Source: TC-15 sp034437275
GTDB lineage: Bacteria > Chloroflexota > Anaerolineae > Aggregatilineales > Aggregatilineaceae
Length of the DNA stretch: 10,443 nucleotides
NCBI GenBank assembly: GCA_034437275.1
Contig: DAOTUD010000181.1
Location: forward strand, 1-10,443
Direction of reading: 5' to 3'
The notes below the pieces were generated by a model. That model made no database searches. It saw only the letters and a program-made list of their open reading frames with translations, and had not been told where the DNA came from. A program made the translations under genes and the position numbers. This document shows positions 8,577-10,443 of the stretch, in pieces (positions within the stretch are counted from its first letter, which is position 1; each line of letters starts with the position of its first letter).

Positions 8577-8581
8577 TCCTC
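8577..8581 (-). promoter_or_regulatory. Ribosome binding site that decides the tkt start
   Basis: On the minus strand GAGGA lies 5 nt before the ATG at 8571-8569. The alternative upstream ATG at 8583 is preceded by an A/C-rich stretch with no purine-rich site, and the GAGGA would lie inside its own coding sequence. Confidence 0.7.
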
Positions 8582-8598
8582 ATTCATATTCAGTGTTG

Positions 8599-8617
8599 TG
8601 CCGAAAAGATTTCGGCA
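8599..8617 (-). promoter_or_regulatory. Perfect 8-bp inverted repeat in the tkt leader
   Basis: The arms TGCCGAAA and TTTCGGCA pair perfectly around a 3-nt loop, ending 27 nt before the tkt ATG. No T-tract follows on the minus strand, so it does not look like an intrinsic terminator. It could be an operator for a repressor or a 5' leader hairpin. The arms are seen in the sequence; the role is inferred. Confidence 0.5.
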
Positions 8618-8684
8618 TATCTGTGGATTATCCAGTACACCCAGCAGCACAGAATGAAGCCAATACGTTGGATGGTTGAGGCTT

Positions 8685-8711
8685 CTATCGTTTGCTATCG
8701 TTGGGATCGTT
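8685..8711. repeat. Three short direct repeats (ATCGTT) at about one helical turn
   Basis: CTATCGTT occurs at 8685-8692 and again at 8695-8702, and GATCGTT follows at 8705-8711. The ATCGTT cores are 10 and 9 bp apart, so they lie on the same face of the helix. They sit about 115 to 140 bp upstream of the tkt start. This is a plausible array for a transcription factor acting on tkt, but short repeats can also arise by chance. Confidence 0.4.
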
Positions 8712-8910
8712 CATCTCGCCAACCGGCGCCGCTGCACGACTAACTATGCCGGATGTCAAGTGAACTGCTGCTTCGATATGCTGATTGCGTGCTGAATTGT
8801 TCAAACTTTAACATTCCAGCAAAAGCCTGTCTGTCGTCTGAACAACAAATCACAATCGCTCTGAGAAAATTCATTGTCGGTTATTTAGTCTGCGGGATCA
8901 GGCCCCCACT

Positions 8911-8930
8911 TGTTCCAGGTATCCGGAACA
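8911..8930. promoter_or_regulatory. Dyad TGTTCC/GGAACA
   Basis: Six-base arms (8911-8916 and 8925-8930) flank a core in which GG (8918-8919) can pair with CC (8923-8924) around a TAT loop, leaving one bulged A. The dyad ends 125 bp before the lipoprotein start. It could be an operator; no regulator can be named. Confidence 0.35.
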
Positions 8931-8972
8931 CAGTAATTCTATGCCACTCGGACGAGAGAACGTTCGTGAGGA

Positions 8973-8990
8973 CTGTTGTTCAACCAACAG
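8973..8990. promoter_or_regulatory. Dyad CTGTTG-N6-CAACAG
   Basis: Two perfect 6-bp arms are separated by 6 bp, 65 bp upstream of the lipoprotein start and just downstream of a GAACGTTC palindrome (8958-8965). The symmetry suits binding by a dimeric helix-turn-helix regulator, but none is encoded nearby and no family consensus is claimed. Confidence 0.35.
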
Positions 8991-9055
8991 CAAACACGAC
9001 CCATATGTGCCAATATCACGATACAAGATCGTATAGTCCAAGGACATGAACGCCC

Positions 9056-10126
9056 ATGCAACGACAACCATCGACCGCACTGTGGATCACGCTGGTACTG
9101 TCCGCACTTCTGCTAACCGCGTGCGGCACGGGGATCAAGATTGAGGGAACGCCGGTCAGCACACCAACACCTTATACCGACCCGGCCTCTTCGCTGGATT
9201 CAGTGGACAGCACACCGACCTTGCTGCCGGGGAACCTTGACACCGTCACGTTCGTCGAGGACGGCAAAGAATACACTATCAGCCAGTTGCTCTCGCGCGA
9301 TGCCATCCGGCCTGTGTATAATCCTGAATTCACCAGCAATCCTGACGCTTATGAAGACGATGAACTGGTGATGGGTGTCGCAATCAATGGTGATGCTCGC
9401 GCATACCCCATTGGCTATCTGCGTACGCGTGAAATGGTCAACGATGTGGTGGGCGGCACGCCGGTGCTCGTCACCTATTGACCGATTTGCTATACCGGTC
9501 TCGTGCATGACCGACGGATTGATGGGCAGACATATGTATTCGGCAACCATGGCGCGCTGTGGATGAACGCGATGACGTGGTATGACCATGAAACAGGCTC
9601 AATCTGGACGCAGCCCTGGGGGCGTGCATTGGTGGGGCCGTTGAAAGGCACCCAGTTACGCCTACTCCCGTTTTCGCTGGTTCCCTGGGGAACCTGGAAG
9701 CAAGAACATCCCGGCACCCTCGCGTTGATTATGCACAGTGCTGCATCCCGGCAAACCGCGCAGGATAATTTCGTCGCGGGCGTAGCGATCGGCGAGTGGG
9801 CGCGTGCTTATCCTTACGAAACACTAGCAGATGCGGTGATTGTCGAAGATGAACTTGGCGATATTCCGCTGGTGATTCACACCAACTCGGAAACACGAAG
9901 CATTCACATCTATATCGCACAGTTACCTGATGGTTCCTTGCTGACGTTCGAAGGAAATGAAGGGCGCATGGTGGATGATCAGACAGGCAGTATATGGGAC
10001 CCGACGCGAGGTTTAGCGGTTGAAGGCGAATTGACCGGACAGGCACTACGTGAGATCCCCTATGTGACCAGTTTCGACTGGGCGTGGCGCGACTTCTACC
10101 CGCACACCGATTTCTACAGTGGCTAG
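9056..10126 (+). CDS. DUF3179-domain lipoprotein with an in-frame TGA at the conserved CPxC cysteine (candidate selenoprotein)
   Basis: If the TGA at 9479-9481 is read through, this is one 356-residue protein. It starts with a lipoprotein signal peptide (hydrophobic residues 8-20, lipobox LLTAC, lipidated Cys23) and a Pro/Thr-rich linker to about residue 60, so it should sit outside the cytoplasmic membrane. The rest matches DUF3179, a family of unknown function. Two similar halves are visible: GVAINGDARAYP (107-118) with ETGSIW (179-184), and GVAIGEWARAYP (242-253) with TGSIW (310-314), ending in a WAWRDFYPHT motif. Relatives carry a CPLC-type motif after VTY; here the frame reads VTY-TGA-PIC, so codon 142 replaces the first Cys and Cys145 is the second. 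The frame is open for 214 codons after the TGA and keeps the family motifs. AAGGA lies 11 nt before the ATG. The alternatives are a recent nonsense mutation (pseudogene) or a base-call error. Confidence 0.75.
9479..9481 (+). other. In-frame TGA at codon 142 (possible selenocysteine codon)
   Basis: TGA falls precisely at the first cysteine of the family's CPxC motif, giving UPIC if selenocysteine is inserted. One third-position change from TGT or TGC would create it. TGA ends the HAD and tal-pgi genes normally here, so it is not globally reassigned. The downstream part has no independent start: the nearest in-frame GTG at 9503 lacks a Shine-Dalgarno. Confidence 0.45.
9482..9517 (+). promoter_or_regulatory. 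Candidate bacterial SECIS-like stem-loop after the TGA
   Basis: An upper stem CGGTC (9496-9500) pairs with GACCG (9509-9513) around an 8-nt loop. A short lower stem CCG (9482-9484) pairs with CGG (9515-9517) across an asymmetric internal loop. The apical loop begins 20 nt after the TGA, inside the spacing known for bacterial SECIS elements. Against it, the first two loop bases are T and C, whereas most known elements have a G there, and the stem is short. A competing 5-bp hairpin (9480-9484 with 9496-9500) is also possible. Confidence 0.25.
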
Positions 10127-10192
10127 CCGCGCGCGATTGGGACACACGTCGTCCGCCGTAATTGAAGACTATCCATACGAGCAAAGGCAAAC
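10127..10192 (+). other. Short gap between the DUF3179 gene and the GH15 gene
   Basis: This 66-bp gap shows no terminator-like hairpin with a T-tract. It ends with an AAAGG ribosome binding site before the next ATG. Co-transcription of the two plus-strand genes is therefore possible. Confidence 0.4.
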
Positions 10193-10443
10193 ATGAGCGA
10201 TTTACCAATTGAAAACTACGGCCTGATCGGCAACATGCACACCGCAGCCCTTGTAGGAATGAATGGCGCAATCGACTGGTTTTGTCCAGAGCGCTTTGAT
10301 GCCCCCAGCGTATTCGCTCGGCTTCTGGACGCGGACAAGGGTGGCACGTTCCAGATCACGCCACAAACCGATCGCGCCACACAGAAACAATTCTATTGGC
10401 CGGATACAAACGTCCTGGTGTCACGGTTTCTTTGTGAAGAGGG
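10193..10443 (+). CDS. Glycoside hydrolase family 15 protein, N-terminus (cut by right window edge)
   Basis: I translated this by hand from the ATG at 10193, which has an AAGG site 6 nt upstream. The first 83 codons are present and the frame is open at the edge. The start DLPIENYGLIGNMHTAALVG, followed by GAIDWFCPERFDAPSVFARL, is the typical N-terminal domain of GH15 trehalase/glucoamylase-like proteins (in relatives IEDYALIGD...GSIDWLC..RFDSP). Such enzymes release glucose from alpha-glucans or split trehalose. The catalytic barrel is outside the window, so the substrate cannot be decided. No signal peptide is visible, so it is probably cytoplasmic. Glucose from it could feed the glucokinase at the other end of the window, which is inference. 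Confidence 0.88.
   Translation, partial: MSDLPIENYGLIGNMHTAALVGMNGAIDWFCPERFDAPSVFARLLDADKGGTFQITPQTDRATQKQFYWPDTNVLVSRFLCEE

Larger units (their letters stand above)
8572..9055. other. Divergent intergenic region between tkt and the DUF3179 lipoprotein gene
   Basis: This 484-bp stretch has no convincing gene and must carry the promoters for both divergent units. Visible elements are an 8-bp perfect hairpin at 8599-8617, three phased ATCGTT repeats at 8687-8711, a bulged dyad at 8911-8930, a GAACGTTC palindrome at 8958-8965 and a CTGTTG/CAACAG dyad at 8973-8990. A GATAAT hexamer on the minus strand (8632-8627) could be a -10 for tkt, and TATAGT on the plus strand (9032-9037) could be a -10 for the lipoprotein gene. 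Neither has a good -35 at the usual distance, so I do not call a promoter. A 98-codon open frame at 8753-9049 has no Shine-Dalgarno and no family-like composition. Confidence 0.6.

Noticed and set aside
8627..8632. GATAAT as the -10 of a tkt promoter
   Set aside because: No -35-like hexamer lies 16 to 18 bp upstream; one matching hexamer is not enough.
8958..8965. GAACGTTC as a LexA box
   Set aside because: The Gram-positive-type LexA box needs GAAC and GTTC separated by four bases; here they are directly joined.
8753..9049. 98-codon open frame in the intergenic region
   Set aside because: It has no ribosome binding site, a Cys/Arg-scattered composition with no recognisable motif, and it overlaps several dyads and the likely lipoprotein promoter.
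9479..9481. TGA reassigned to an amino acid genome-wide
   Set aside because: The HAD and tal-pgi genes end with TGA at normal protein lengths, so TGA acts as a stop in this genome.
9503..10126. Second DUF3179 half as a separate gene starting at GTG 9503
   Set aside because: It is in frame with the upstream part, has no Shine-Dalgarno, and would begin in the middle of the DUF3179 domain without a signal peptide.

Overview
The window reads as chromosomal DNA of a free-living bacterium with moderate GC content and Shine-Dalgarno-led translation. The best guess is a Chloroflexota (Anaerolineae-like) genome. This rests on the transaldolase/phosphoglucose isomerase fusion, a short-form 6-phosphogluconate dehydrogenase, a DUF3179 lipoprotein and a GH15 enzyme occurring together. 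No phylogenetic marker gene is present, so the assignment is an inference.

Positions 1 to 8571 hold one tight minus-strand operon of central sugar metabolism. In transcription order it is tkt (transketolase), a transaldolase-glucose-6-phosphate isomerase fusion, a HAD-family sugar-phosphate phosphatase or mutase, short-form gnd, zwf, and glk, which runs off the left edge. Gaps between genes are 2 to 46 bp, and each gene checked has a recognisable Shine-Dalgarno sequence. The set covers glucose phosphorylation, both dehydrogenases of the oxidative pentose phosphate pathway, the carbon-shuffling enzymes, and the isomerase that returns fructose-6-phosphate to glucose-6-phosphate. That is nearly a closed oxidative pentose phosphate cycle. 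Phosphogluconolactonase, ribose-5-phosphate isomerase and ribulose-phosphate epimerase are not in the window. Cofactor-site residues in Zwf (Ile48/Glu49 where Arg/Gln is usual) and Gnd (Asp30) suggest the pathway may deliver NADH rather than NADPH.

Positions 8572 to 9055 are a 484-bp divergent intergenic region with several dyads and phased short repeats but no convincing gene.

Positions 9056 to 10126 on the plus strand encode a two-repeat DUF3179 lipoprotein. An in-frame TGA (9479-9481) sits exactly where this family has the first cysteine of its CPxC motif. The reading frame is otherwise open and conserved for 214 codons after it. This is the most interesting signal in the window: either a selenocysteine codon, which would make a UPIC redox motif in a secreted lipoprotein, or a very fresh nonsense mutation or sequence error. 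A two-part stem-loop follows the TGA at about the right distance for a bacterial SECIS, but it fails one of the usual loop rules.

From 10193 to the right edge is the N-terminus of a glycoside hydrolase family 15 (glucoamylase/trehalase-like) protein. It could supply glucose to the glucokinase-led operon.
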